NCBI GenBank assembly: GCA_034408855.1
Contig: JAWXCK010000074.1
Location: 124,001 to 188,000, forward strand
Direction: 5' to 3'
Length of the DNA stretch: 64,000 bases
DNA from: JAIYDQ01 sp034408855
Lineage (GTDB): Bacteria; Planctomycetota; Planctomycetia; Pirellulales; Pirellulaceae
The translations under genes and the position numbers were made by a program. Position 1 is the stretch's first letter; each line of letters begins with the position of its first letter. The notes under the pieces were generated by a model. The model did no database searches. It was given only the letters and a program-made list of their open reading frames with translations, and was not told where the DNA came from. Below, piece after piece: positions 1 to 8,837 of the stretch.

Positions 1-1831
1 CTTGGGTCACCAACTGAAATGTTCGCTCGGCCGCTCGAAAGTCTGGAAAATGAAGAGCCGTATCGGCGTTGATCACTCCTACCAACAAGACGTTAGGAAA
101 ATCGAGTCCCTTGGCGATCATCTGAGTACCCATCAAGATGCGAATCTTCCCGCTGCGAAATTCGGACAGCGTCCGCTCATGGCTTCCCGGCTTTCGCATC
201 GTATCGGAATCCATCCGAGCAACCGTCGCCATAGGAAAACGTTGCTTGACTTCCATCTCGAGTTTCTGTGTTCCGAGCCCCGTGTATCGAATGCCAGCGA
301 ACTTACAGATGGGACAAACCGGCGGCGTTGGAATCGTGTAGTCGCAGTAATGGCAAACCGCTTTGCTCCCTTCGTGATGATGCGTCAAGGGAAGATCGCA
401 ATCGGGACATGCGACGACATGCCCACACGCTGGACATTGAATCGCGGTCGCAAAACCTCGACGATTGAGTAGCAAAATAATCTGACCGTCGTCGCGAAGC
501 GTTTCATGAATCGCTTGATAGAGCGGCTGCGAGATCGAACCACGATTCGGATCGCTCCGATTGCTTCGCAAGTCGATCGTGGTTACGTGAGGAAGCGGTC
601 GATTGTGAATCCGTCGCGGCAAAGAAACGATTTTATACTGACCCGTTAGTGCTCGTCGATACGACTCCAACGACGGGGTTGCCGAACCGAGCACCAACGG
701 AATCTGTTCGATAAACGCGCGATGCAATGCGACATCACGCGCATGGTATCGAGGCACCGAATCTTGCTTGAACGAAGTCTCATGCTCTTCATCCAGGATG
801 ATCAATCCCGGTTGCGGTACAGGCGCGAATACGGCGCTTCGCGCCCCAACGACAACCTTTGCTTCACCATCGCTGATCCGACGCCATTGGTAGTGCCGCT
901 CAGGGCCGCTCATGTGGCTATGCATCACCGCTACTTGCCCAAAGCGTTCTTGAAATCGAGTCCGAGTTTGCGGCGTGAGGGCGATTTCGGGGACTAAGAC
1001 AATCGATTGCCGTCCGAACGAAATCGTCTGCTCGATCGCTTGCATGTAGATTTCTGTTTTTCCGCTTCCCGTAATCCCATGCAACAGAATCGTCTGATGC
1101 TCGGACGAATCGAGAGCCTTGCGGATCGTCCCGAGCGCTAGTCGCTGATCGGCCGTTAAAGCCGGCGGTGTTACTCTAGTCTGCGGCGCATTGAATCGCT
1201 CGGCCCCTTCTAATACTCGCTCCGTTTTGGCTTCGATGTAGCCGTTTTCACGCAGCGCTTGAATGGGTCCCGCCGAGCAATTGGCGAGCTTTTGAAGCTG
1301 TTCGTTCGAAAGCGGTTCGGCGGCCAGTATCAGTTGCTGAAGAACATGCCGCTGTTTTGTCGGCAACTTCGCCACCAACGTTTCATCAGCCGCAATATTC
1401 GCCGGCGATAGCAGCGTCCGCATCCTGGTTCCGGCCATCGTGCGGACTCCGGCTGGAATCACCGCTTCAAAGACCTGCCCCAATGGAACAATATAGTAAC
1501 GCGACATCCATTGGATAAGCTTGAGAACATTGCCGGTGCAGAGCGGCTGAAGGTCGATCGTTTCCAAAATCGGTTTCAGCCGGCTTGGCGGTTGCGAAAC
1601 GACCTCAAGCCCGACACAGTAGCCAACCAGCTCGCGATTCCCCTTGCCAAGCGGAACTTTCACCCGCATCCCGATCGCGAGCGTTCCGGAAAGTTCGTCA
1701 GGAATCCGATAGTGAAAGGGGCCCCACGGTGCTTCGGAAAAAACGATCAGAGCTGCCGGTGTCGACGAAGCGGCGTCCAATTCCCATTCCGGCAAGTCTT
1801 GCGGAAAAAGTTCACCTTGTCGCGGATCCAT
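1..1831 (-). CDS. priA: Primosomal protein N' (PriA helicase), C-terminus cut by window edge
   Basis: PriA is the 3'-to-5' DNA helicase that reloads the replisome at stalled forks. I translated the minus strand from the ATG at 1831; the frame stays open to base 1, giving 610 residues of a family usually near 730, so roughly 120 C-terminal residues lie outside the window. The N-terminal DNA-binding part is followed by a Walker A motif (LLHGITGSGKTEIYM, bases about 1045-1090), a DEEH box (LIILDEEHETSFKQ), and the PriA zinc-binding cysteines (CGHVVACPDC, CHYCDY, CPICKF). Helicase motifs such as MGTQMIAKGLDFP follow near the edge. An in-frame stop about 13 codons upstream of 1831 limits the start. 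The sequence is intact as far as it can be read. Confidence 0.95.
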   Translation of the reverse strand, partial: MDPRQGELFPQDLPEWELDAASSTPAALIVFSEAPWGPFHYRIPDELSGTLAIGMRVKVPLGKGNRELVGYCVGLEVVSQPPSRLKPILETIDLQPLCTGNVLKLIQWMSRYYIVPLGQVFEAVIPAGVRTMAGTRMRTLLSPANIAADETLVAKLPTKQRHVLQQLILAAEPLSNEQLQKLANCSAGPIQALRENGYIEAKTERVLEGAERFNAPQTRVTPPALTADQRLALGTIRKALDSSEHQTILLHGITGSGKTEIYMQAIEQTISFGRQSIVLVPEIALTPQTRTRFQERFGQVAVMHSHMSGPERHYQWRRISDGEAKVVVGARSAVFAPVPQPGLIILDEEHETSFKQDSVPRYHARDVALHRAFIEQIPLVLGSATPSLESYRRALTGQYKIVSLPRRIHNRPLPHVTTIDLRSNRSDPNRGSISQPLYQAIHETLRDDGQIILLLNRRGFATAIQCPACGHVVACPDCDLPLTHHHEGSKAVCHYCDYTIPTPPVCPICKFAGIRYTGLGTQKLEMEVKQRFPMATVARMDSDTMRKPGSHERTLSEFRSGKIRILMGTQMIAKGLDFPNVLLVGVINADTALHFPDFRAAERTFQLVTQ

Positions 1832-1876
1832 GTCGCCAAACGTCTTCCGTATTCCATATCCCCAATAAATTCACCG

Positions 1877-1945
1877 CATCAGCCGCCGTGCGTTAGCACA
1901 CGGCTTCTGCGTCGCCGTAGTGAGCCGTTGGCGCTAGCCACGGGT
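1877..1945. repeat. Dispersed intergenic inverted repeats
   Basis: The 230-bp gap between priA and nadD holds two adjacent palindromic units. One starts CATCAGCCGCCGTGCGTTAG and closes with a matching CACACGGCTT arm. The other contains GCCGTTGGCGCTAGCCACGG. Related sequences occur at 35648-35722, 54158-54187, 58916-58940 and 62625-62682, always between genes or at a gene's very end. They behave as a dispersed short repeat family. Confidence 0.6.
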
Positions 1946-2062
1946 TCTTCCTCTCCAGCATTACGCTCACGTATTATACTGTATCCTTGGCATTTCATTT
2001 TTGCCGCTTGCGTCGATTCATCCTACTCCCGATCATCTCTTTAATTTGGAAAGCCTCTTTTC

Positions 2063-2668
2063 TTGCGAATTGGAATCTACGGCGGATCGTTCGATCCGGT
2101 GCATATTGTTCATCTTATCGTTGCCGAGACCGTACGCGAGCAAGTCGGACTTGATCGCGTCGTGTTCATTCCGGCGTTCCAAAGCCCTCTGAAATTGGAC
2201 TATCCACCGATTTCAGGTCGAGCTCGATTAGAAATGCTCCAGCTTGCCGTCGGCGGTCATCCTTCGTTTGCGATCGATGATCGCGAACTCTTGCGAGAAG
2301 GGATCAGCTTTACCGTCGATACGTTGAAAGAACTTCGAGCCGAACAGCCCGATGCTGAATGGTTTTTGATGATGGGTGCCGACGCTCTAGTCGACCTCGA
2401 TCGATGGAAAGCCCCCAACGAACTCTGTACATTAGCCATTCCCGTCGTGGTCGCGCGTGGCGGTATGCCACTTCCAGACTTTACAATGTTCGAACAGTTT
2501 GTCGACGCGAAGCGCATGATCGAGATTCGAAAGTACACCGTCGAGATGCCACAAATGGAAATCAGCAGTCGCGACATTCGACAACGTATTCAAGAACAAA
2601 AGAGCATCCGCTATCTCGTTCCCGCCAGCGTCGAAGCCTACATTCGCGCCAACAATATCTACCCGTAG
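2063..2668 (+). CDS. nadD: Nicotinate-nucleotide adenylyltransferase
   Basis: NadD transfers AMP from ATP to nicotinate mononucleotide in NAD synthesis. The 201-residue product has the family's usual length. It opens with the nucleotidyltransferase motif GGSFDPVHIVHL (residues 8-19) and has the late ISSRDIRQRI motif (family ISSTxIR) near residue 167. The start is a TTG that directly precedes the conserved RIGIYGGSFDP segment, so a later start would destroy the active site. One oddity: the (H/T)xGH signature reads HIVH, with valine where glycine is normal. The gene stands 39 bp ahead of an exported esterase with no evident functional link. The family call is firm; full activity is less certain because of the altered motif. 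Confidence 0.93.
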   Translation: MRIGIYGGSFDPVHIVHLIVAETVREQVGLDRVVFIPAFQSPLKLDYPPISGRARLEMLQLAVGGHPSFAIDDRELLREGISFTVDTLKELRAEQPDAEWFLMMGADALVDLDRWKAPNELCTLAIPVVVARGGMPLPDFTMFEQFVDAKRMIEIRKYTVEMPQMEISSRDIRQRIQEQKSIRYLVPASVEAYIRANNIYP

Positions 2669-2707
2669 TTCAATTCCTTCCAACGCCTACCAACTAAGAA
2701 CAACACT

Positions 2708-4492
2708 ATGAAAAATTTCGTCCCGCGACTAGTTCTCGCCGCCCTTGTTGTCGTTTCGTCGAACGCGAATCTTCTTTCGCAACCAAAGTCTCGCGATCAA
2801 GAAAGCTATCCCGTTCATCCTGATTCGCAGCAGCGCGAAGGAACGCCGAGCGGCAAGATCCTGGAAGGAAAGTTTAACGAATCCAAGATTTTTCCGGGGA
2901 CCGAGCGAAACTACTGGTTGTATATTCCGGCCCAATATGACGCGTCGAAACCAGCGGCCTTGATGGTCTTTCAAGACGGTCGCAATTATGCTCGTCGCGA
3001 CGGCGGTTTTAATGTCCCCAACGTCTTCGACAATCTGATTCATCGCGGTGAGATGCCGGTAACGATCGGACTGTTTATCGAACCGGGTGTCGTACCAGCT
3101 TCAAGCCCCAATGCACAAGATCGCTTCAATCGTTCGTTCGAGTACGACAGCATGGACGATCGCTATGCAAGCTTTTTAATCGATGAAGTCCTTCCCTTGG
3201 TCACCCATCAACACGCGATCAACTTGAGCCATGATCCAAATGATCGAGCCATCTGCGGCTCGAGCTCCGGCGGGATCGCGGCACTCAACGTGGCTTGGCA
3301 ACGGCCGGATATGTTTAGACGCGTCTTCACGACGGTTGGGACTTACGTTGGTTTGCGAGGTGCCCATGAGTTTTCAACTTTGATTCGCAAAACCGAGCCC
3401 AAACCGTTGCGTGTTTTCTTGCAGGACGGGAGCAATGACAATAATATCTACGGCGGCGACTGGTGGATGGCAAATCAATGCATGTTGCGTTCGTTCGAGT
3501 TCTCTGGCTACGAGGTCAATCATGCGTGGGGCGAAGGCTTTCATAGCAGCAAGCATGGTGCCTCGATTTTTCCTGATGTCATGCGATGGCTCTGGAAAGA
3601 TCATGGCAAAGTGCCAGTCGCTGTCCATCCCGAGAATTCGAAAAACGAAGCTAGTACTTTTCTCATTCCAGGCCAAGACTGGGAGCTTGTGAGTGAAGGC
3701 CATCAATGGGCAGAAGGGTTAGCGATCACCGACGACGGCACATTGTACATCACCGATGTTCCAGCATCCAAGCTTTACAAAATCACGCCCAACGGCGAGC
3801 GGACTTTGATTGTCGAAGATACCGGCAAAGCCAACGGCATTGCGCTGGGGCCCGATGGCAGACTATACGGAGCCTGTAGCGGTGCCGAACAGATTCGGGC
3901 CTGGAATTTAAAAACACTCGATATGGAAGTCGTCGCCGAAGGAACGGCCAGCAACGATATTGTCGTGCGTCATGACGGGACGATCTATTACTCCGACCCA
4001 AAGGCGAGCAAGGTATGGATGCTCGATAAATCGACTCGCAAGCGAAGCGAAGTCGATACGTTTAAAGAATGCAACGGCATCGGTCTTAGTGCCGATCAGT
4101 CACAGCTCTTTGTAGCCCATTTCCCAAATCGCTTTATCTATTCCTTTATCATCGGTGACGATGGGAAGCTCAAATACAAGCAACCGTATTTCCATCTTGA
4201 AGTCCCAATCAATTCGCTTCAAGGTCATTTAGATGGAATGTGTAGCACGCAGGATGGCTGGCTCGTTGCGACGTCCGAGTCCGGAGTTCAAATCTGCGAT
4301 CAGCCAGGTCGATCGCATTTGATCATGCCGATGCCACCCGGATCGAAGCGACCTTGCTATGCCCGATTTGGCGGTCCCGACGGAAAGACGCTTTACGTTG
4401 CGAATGTCGACAAAGTAGTCAAGCGCCAAACGAATCTCATCGGAGCCAAACCATGGCAAGCTCCCGTCAAACCGCCGAAGCCGAAACTCTAA
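2708..4492 (+). CDS. Exported esterase fused to SMP-30/gluconolactonase-like domain
   Basis: This 594-residue protein has an N-terminal signal peptide (hydrophobic LVLAALVVVSS, cleavage expected near residue 24). Residues about 50-310 form an alpha/beta-hydrolase of the enterochelin esterase/esterase D type, with nucleophile motif CGSSSGG near residue 185 and a candidate catalytic His in WGEGFHSSKHG near 278. From about residue 325 onward the sequence resembles the SMP-30/gluconolactonase beta-propeller, with repeated blade-like patterns such as LYITDVPASKLYKITPNGE and TIYYSDPKASKVWML. Proteins combining these two parts are common in planctomycetes. The substrate is unknown; a sugar ester or lactone is a reasonable guess from the two families. 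It follows nadD by 39 bp and converges on the broken gene at 4496. Confidence 0.85.
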   Translation: MKNFVPRLVLAALVVVSSNANLLSQPKSRDQESYPVHPDSQQREGTPSGKILEGKFNESKIFPGTERNYWLYIPAQYDASKPAALMVFQDGRNYARRDGGFNVPNVFDNLIHRGEMPVTIGLFIEPGVVPASSPNAQDRFNRSFEYDSMDDRYASFLIDEVLPLVTHQHAINLSHDPNDRAICGSSSGGIAALNVAWQRPDMFRRVFTTVGTYVGLRGAHEFSTLIRKTEPKPLRVFLQDGSNDNNIYGGDWWMANQCMLRSFEFSGYEVNHAWGEGFHSSKHGASIFPDVMRWLWKDHGKVPVAVHPENSKNEASTFLIPGQDWELVSEGHQWAEGLAITDDGTLYITDVPASKLYKITPNGERTLIVEDTGKANGIALGPDGRLYGACSGAEQIRAWNLKTLDMEVVAEGTASNDIVVRHDGTIYYSDPKASKVWMLDKSTRKRSEVDTFKECNGIGLSADQSQLFVAHFPNRFIYSFIIGDDGKLKYKQPYFHLEVPINSLQGHLDGMCSTQDGWLVATSESGVQICDQPGRSHLIMPMPPGSKRPCYARFGGPDGKTLYVANVDKVVKRQTNLIGAKPWQAPVKPPKPKL

Positions 4493-4495
4493 GCA

Positions 4496-5779
4496 CTATA
4501 TCGCTTTGGCTGTTCGCTGTCCAAGTTTGAACATGGCCGCTAAGAAAAACAGTGGAACCGGCGATAAAATGCCGAGTGAAAAAATGATGACGAAAGGCAT
4601 CAGCAGCATGAGCATCAACAGCGTCTGTAAATAGACGGCGAAATTCTTGAGATAGATCTTGTTCGATCGTTCGAGACTTTCCATCACGCCTTCGTCGGCC
4701 ACGATGCCAAAGGGCGCTAACAAAAAGGGTGGTAGGAATCGCACGAGAATCGCCATGACAATGAGACCGATCGGAATCGCCATTGCGACCATCACTGCCA
4801 CAGGAATCTTCAGTAGTCCTAGCAAGAGGAATGGCATAACCAACATGCCTCCCATCGCTACGGAAAAGAACATGTAGAGAAAATACTAACTAAATACCAG
4901 GAGAATCAGATCATTGCGATCTAAAATTTGTTCAATTGTGATTTCTTGTTTATTGACTGATCGCCACGCAATCAAAAAAGTACTGGGTAGAAAAAAAGCA
5001 TTGATCGCGATCGCGGCACCGCATTTGACGACGAATCCGGCTATGGCAATATACGCCAAGCCGTCGATATAGTCAGGAAACTCCATTGCACAATATCGTA
5101 CCGTATAGATTAGCCCTCGAAAAAGTAACTCGACTACGGCAAGTAGAATAAGCTGGGCTATAAAAATAAACCAGTAGTAAAAGATCGCCGGAAAGATCGA
5201 ACGTAGGGCCAAATCTTTGATCTCGTCAAATCGTACTTGGCTACCACCAAAACTCGACGGGAATCCATACGAAGTTGACGCAATGGTCGAGTACGGGATG
5301 GTATCGACGTTCTGGAAAGACGCTGGATTGTTTCCGGCCGTAGAAAGGTTTTGCGGAAACGTAGGAGCAGGCTTGGCGAGTTCGGTAAGCTGGATGACAA
5401 AAACATGATGGCATTTCGAGCATCGCCCTTTTTTACCCGCCATCTCCTCAGTTCCTTGAAACACCTCTTTGCATTCAGGGCATAAAAAGATCGGGCCACG
5501 AAGAATGCTCTCGGTTCGCGTCTTGGTTTGCGAAATGGTAAAGACCGAACCGCATTGTTTGCAGAAACCTTTGGTCCCTTCGAGTTCGCTTTTGCAATGA
5601 AGGTTATGTGAACACTCGGGGCAAACGACACAGATCATTCCTGGGGGAACGGCGATTGCGGGCGATTCAGCGACTTTCTGTATGATTTTGCATTTCGGGC
5701 ATTCACACATCTTCCCTGACGAACCATCGGGAACTCGAAGGGTCGTTTGACAGCTTTGACAGTGAAATTCGATCGCCAT
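4496..5779 (-). pseudogene. Zinc-ribbon multi-pass membrane protein split by an in-frame TAG
   Basis: Read on the minus strand, one frame of 428 codons is interrupted only by TAG at 4888-4886. The upstream part (297 aa, 5779-4886) has three Cys-rich zinc ribbons: CQSCQTTLRVP...CECPKC, CPECSHNLHC...CKQCGS and CPECKEVF...CSKCHHVF. A linker and hydrophobic segments from about residue 195 follow. The downstream part (125 aa, ATG at 4873) is almost wholly membrane-spanning. Both parts are in the same frame; the stop sits in the middle of a predicted transmembrane stretch, and only four codons separate it from the next ATG, which has no ribosome-binding site. I therefore read this as one gene with a nonsense change (or a base-call error), not two genes. 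Function is unknown; similar zinc-ribbon/membrane proteins are frequent in planctomycetes. Confidence 0.75.
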
Positions 5780-5869
5780 AGTTAAGATTGTAATTGATGA
5801 ACTGCTCTTCAGTGAGTGAGCGGAATGACGCTAGTGCTTTGGTCGGATTTAAAATTAGGGTGTGGAAAT

Positions 5870-6111
5870 TGGGTGGCACGCCCAGAGTCTTCGATGGGTG
5901 TGGAGTAAACTTGCAATTCGCCGCGCCCTTCTCAAAGCCTCAGAACGTGCCACCCTAAAACGTAAAGTTGACAATGCACTAGCCACCGGTTCTCCGTGCC
6001 GCGAAATTCCAGTCGTCAGACTGGATTCTTATGTAGCTACGCTTGCCAAAGCGTGGTTTACGTGAACTCGCTATTCCAACCACCGTCTGGCGACGGTAGC
6101 TACCAAAGCTA
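5870..6111. repeat. Intergenic spacer of short inverted repeats
   Basis: The 337-bp spacer between the zinc-ribbon gene and the permease holds no convincing gene. One unit is bounded by GGGTGGCACG and its complement CGTGCCACCC near 5946-5955. Further on are small hairpin-like pieces, TCCAGTCGTCAGACTGGA, CTACGCTTGCCAAAGCGTGG and CACCGTCTGGCGACGGTAGC. The short reading frame across the unit (5862-6065) looks like a by-product of the repeats. Confidence 0.5.
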
Positions 6112-6116
6112 GATCC

Positions 6117-7256
6117 TTACGTAAGCATGGCAACGCGAGCTCGAGCAAATGCGATCGGCCCAAAAATGAGAACGGGCAACCACGCGCCTAAAAAAGGTGG
6201 AAGCTCGGTACTGCTCGATGCGAGATTGTGGAGCAGCATAGTCGAAATCATGAATACACCGACCGTAAAGAACGTCGCACCCATCACCCAAAAAATATTG
6301 CGATCCTTTTGCATGAGTAGGATTGGAATCCCCAAGAGCAGCATCGTAAAATCGAGCATCGGCTGAACAAAACGTTTGTGGACGGTCAGTCTTAGGTCAT
6401 TACTGACATGACTACTCGCCGATCGCAATCGGCTGATGATCGCGAACGTCGATGCATATTGCTTCCATGCGTTTCCTCCGATAAGTTCGGCAAATTCAAC
6501 ATTGGTCGCGACAAAGCATTGCTGGCTCTTTACCCAAGGATAATCGCGTGCGGTCATCAGTAGCGGATGCGATTCATGCAAGATCGATGCAATTGAATCA
6601 ATCGCATCCGGAGAGCTGACGCCTTCTAAAAGATAACCGGCGGGATGTTCCTGGTCTGCCGCCAGATATCGTCCTGTGGCTGCTTGCAACTGACTTCCAA
6701 TCGAAGCGGTAGGTCCGTCCAATCGAAAAATCGGTTGACGGATCTCTTTGGTGCTCAAACTCAGATTGCGTCCACCGACAAGAATTCCATACTTGGCATC
6801 ATAGACAGGTACAACGGGGCGCAAATGGGTCGCCGATAAATCCTGCGGATTCTTGCCTAGCATTTCTTCGTGCAATGGAATGACCGTTTCCCGCATAACA
6901 GCCATGCCGACGAACAGAACGAGCGACGCGACGATAGGATAGACGAGGATCCGTCGAGGGCCAACTCCAGCGGCCATAATAACGGTCATCTCATTCGTCC
7001 TTCGCAGCCAAGAGACAACGAACATGATCGCCAAAAGAGCTAGCAATCCGCAAAATCGATCGAGTAAGGCAAGCGAATACGGTCCGTAGTACTCGAAAAG
7101 CCCTTTTGCGACGCTCCCTCGAACCTTCCCATAGGCGATCAGTTCATCCAAATTCGTAAAGGCATGAACGACGATCAACAATCCGACCATACTGCCGAAA
7201 CATATCAGCAATACTCGTACAAACATAAACAGGATATAGCGATCGATACGCGTCAT
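6117..7256 (-). CDS. LptF/LptG family lipopolysaccharide export permease
   Basis: LptF and LptG are the inner-membrane permease subunits that, with ATPase LptB, extract lipopolysaccharide for transport to the outer membrane. The 379-residue product has the family layout. Three N-terminal transmembrane segments follow the opening MTRIDRYILFMFVR; a long periplasmic region (about residues 125-285) comes next; and three C-terminal helices follow (MLDFTMLLLGIPILL onward). The segment RRTNEMTVIMAAGVGPRRI, near residue 85, is the cytoplasmic coupling region typical of this family. Only one such gene is present, so F cannot be told from G. It is divergent from comF, with about 190 bp between them, and fits with lpxC/lpxA elsewhere in the window. 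Confidence 0.88.
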   Translation of the reverse strand: MTRIDRYILFMFVRVLLICFGSMVGLLIVVHAFTNLDELIAYGKVRGSVAKGLFEYYGPYSLALLDRFCGLLALLAIMFVVSWLRRTNEMTVIMAAGVGPRRILVYPIVASLVLFVGMAVMRETVIPLHEEMLGKNPQDLSATHLRPVVPVYDAKYGILVGGRNLSLSTKEIRQPIFRLDGPTASIGSQLQAATGRYLAADQEHPAGYLLEGVSSPDAIDSIASILHESHPLLMTARDYPWVKSQQCFVATNVEFAELIGGNAWKQYASTFAIISRLRSASSHVSNDLRLTVHKRFVQPMLDFTMLLLGIPILLMQKDRNIFWVMGATFFTVGVFMISTMLLHNLASSSTELPPFLGAWLPVLIFGPIAFARARVAMLT

Positions 7257-7448
7257 GAGTCGCCTTTTACTCGAATTCAGCCTGCGGCGTCAAACCCGCG
7301 TCTTCATTGATCGAGGAGAAACAAACAACCGATGACCGGTGGGGTATCGACTGGCCATGTTTCGACCTATAGCAACTCGCGATCAATTGGCCATAATGAA
7401 GGAAGGTTTCGCAGCCGGGCTTTTTAGATAGAAAGTGGCAATCAGATC

Positions 7449-8243
7449 ATGGCTTGTCGGGATTGGGATAGAACTTCGAGGGCTCGATTGGGGATTCTGA
7501 TCCAGCATGGGCGGAGGCAGTTGCGTCAAATCACGGCTCTCGCTTTGCCCGATTACTGCCAGATCTGTGAGTCGCTCATCCCAGCTAGGATCGGGGGCGG
7601 CATCTGCCGAAATTGCTCATCGAGCATTCATCGCATCGAGCATGCTTGCAAACGATGCGGCGCTCCGATACCGAGCGTTGTCGGTCCCGTCGAAGGTTGC
7701 TTGCATTGTCGACATGGTCGTTGGCCAGCCGAACGAATATCTGCCTGGGGCGTCTATCAAGGAACGCTGAGCAAAGCAGTCGTCATCTTGAAGCAACCAG
7801 GAAGCGAACCGTTGGCGCACAGCTTAGGTCGGATGATGGGGAAGTGGCTCAAAGCCCTTCCGGAAATTAGCGACTTTGATGCGATCCTACCGACTCCCAA
7901 GCATTGGATGAAACGTATTGCTCGACCGCATAATAGCTCTGAGTTATTAGCCGAACAGATTGGAATTTCGCTCCATACGCCAGTCATTCGCGGCGGGCTA
8001 ATCCGCGTTAGATCGACGGCCAAACAAGGAACGCTATTGCGAAACGAGCGGGCCGAGAATGTCAAAGGCGCATTTCGAATCGCACGCCCAAAAAAATTTC
8101 GCGGCCAGCGCGTATTAGTCATCGATGATATCTTGACGTCCGGTGCGACCGCCGCCGAAATGGTCTCGGTACTTTTCGCTGGCGGAGCCATGCATGTCGA
8201 GGTAGCTTGCCTAGCTCGCGGAATCGGACAAGCCAGCAGCTAG
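7449..8243 (+). CDS. ComF-family phosphoribosyltransferase-like protein
   Basis: ComF-family proteins combine an N-terminal zinc-finger region with a type I phosphoribosyltransferase fold; ComFC-type members are linked to DNA uptake in competent bacteria. The 264-residue product has two Cys pairs in the first third (CQICESLIP...CRNC and CKRCGAPIP...CLHC). It then has the family segment PTPKHWMKRI (about residue 150) with a following RPHNSSELLAEQIG, and the PRPP-binding loop VLVIDDILTSGATAAEM near residue 220. Length and order match the family. The ATG at 7449 is the first in frame; a poor Shine-Dalgarno (GAAAG) lies about 15 bp upstream. No other competence gene is visible nearby, so a role in DNA uptake is only inference. 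Confidence 0.9.
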   Translation: MACRDWDRTSRARLGILIQHGRRQLRQITALALPDYCQICESLIPARIGGGICRNCSSSIHRIEHACKRCGAPIPSVVGPVEGCLHCRHGRWPAERISAWGVYQGTLSKAVVILKQPGSEPLAHSLGRMMGKWLKALPEISDFDAILPTPKHWMKRIARPHNSSELLAEQIGISLHTPVIRGGLIRVRSTAKQGTLLRNERAENVKGAFRIARPKKFRGQRVLVIDDILTSGATAAEMVSVLFAGGAMHVEVACLARGIGQASS

Positions 8244-8567
8244 GTTTCGTTCTAACAACTTATTCATCCGTTTTATTCATCCGTTCGGAGCTTGCCTCCG
8301 ACAAATGCGTTTTGGGGTACTAGGCGATCCTCGCCACCCTGCGTCCCACCTATTTTCTGCCGCGCTTTTTTCCTCCCACTAATTTTCTGCCACGCCCATT
8401 TTTTGCCGCCGCAACTTCTTTTCTGCCTCGGCCTGAAGGCCGGTGAGTGGCGTAGCAGCTGTGCCCCACTCGTCTTCTTCCAGTTTGGCTCTATGGATTC
8501 GACGGCTTCGTATGGTTGTGGTATAATCAACTAGCAAGTTTGCGATATCTTTTGCGAAAGAATAGAT
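8244..8567. repeat. Intergenic repeat cluster with one copy of a 50-bp direct repeat
   Basis: No gene is supported here. Bases 8278-8327 (CATCCGTTCGGAGCTTGCCT...) recur with few changes at 10076-10126. Downstream lie pyrimidine-rich tandem-like pieces (TTTTCTGCCGCGC, TTTTCTGCCACGC, TTTTTTGCCGCC, TTTTCTGCCTCGG) and a small hairpin GGCCTGAAGGCC. ATTCATCCGTT is present twice in succession near 8263 and 8275. Confidence 0.55.
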
Positions 8568-8813
8568 ATGGTTATTAGTATCGAGATCCCCAAGAGCAGT
8601 GAAGTCAAACTGATCGAAGAAGCTGGTCGGCAAGGCAAGTCGATTGAAAGCTATGCTGCCGAACTCTTGCAGAAAGCGGTCGAAAGCAATCGCAGTTTCG
8701 CGGAAATCTTAGCTCCCTTTCGCAACGAAGTCGCCACTTGCGGAGATGACGAAGAAGCACTCGACAAAATGTTAAGTTCCGCTCGCGATGCGGTGCAATC
8801 AAGCGATCGCTAG
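8568..8813 (+). CDS. Putative antitoxin of a PIN-type toxin-antitoxin pair
   Basis: This 81-residue acidic protein begins MVISIEIPKSSEVKLIEEAG and continues with a helical stretch (SIESYAAELLQKAVES) resembling the short DNA-binding/antitoxin partners found directly upstream of PIN-domain toxins. It ends with an acidic tail (DDEEALDKMLSSARDAVQ), a plausible toxin-binding arm. The stop is 24 bp ahead of the PIN gene, the spacing expected for a bicistronic toxin-antitoxin unit. The assignment depends on size, composition and position rather than a decisive motif. Because the toxin gene downstream carries a stop codon, this gene may be an orphan antitoxin now. Confidence 0.6.
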   Translation: MVISIEIPKSSEVKLIEEAGRQGKSIESYAAELLQKAVESNRSFAEILAPFRNEVATCGDDEEALDKMLSSARDAVQSSDR

Positions 8814-8837
8814 TCCGTAGCGGAAAATGGCAAGTCT

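Noticed and set aside
4886..5779. Two separate genes instead of one broken gene
   Set aside because: Same frame, no ribosome site at the second ATG, and the stop interrupts a membrane helix.
5862..6065. 67-codon plus-strand frame
   Set aside because: Composed of intergenic inverted-repeat units.
8273..8633. Minus-strand frames opposite the antitoxin-like gene start
   Set aside because: Made of the pyrimidine-rich repeat stretch read in reverse; no support.
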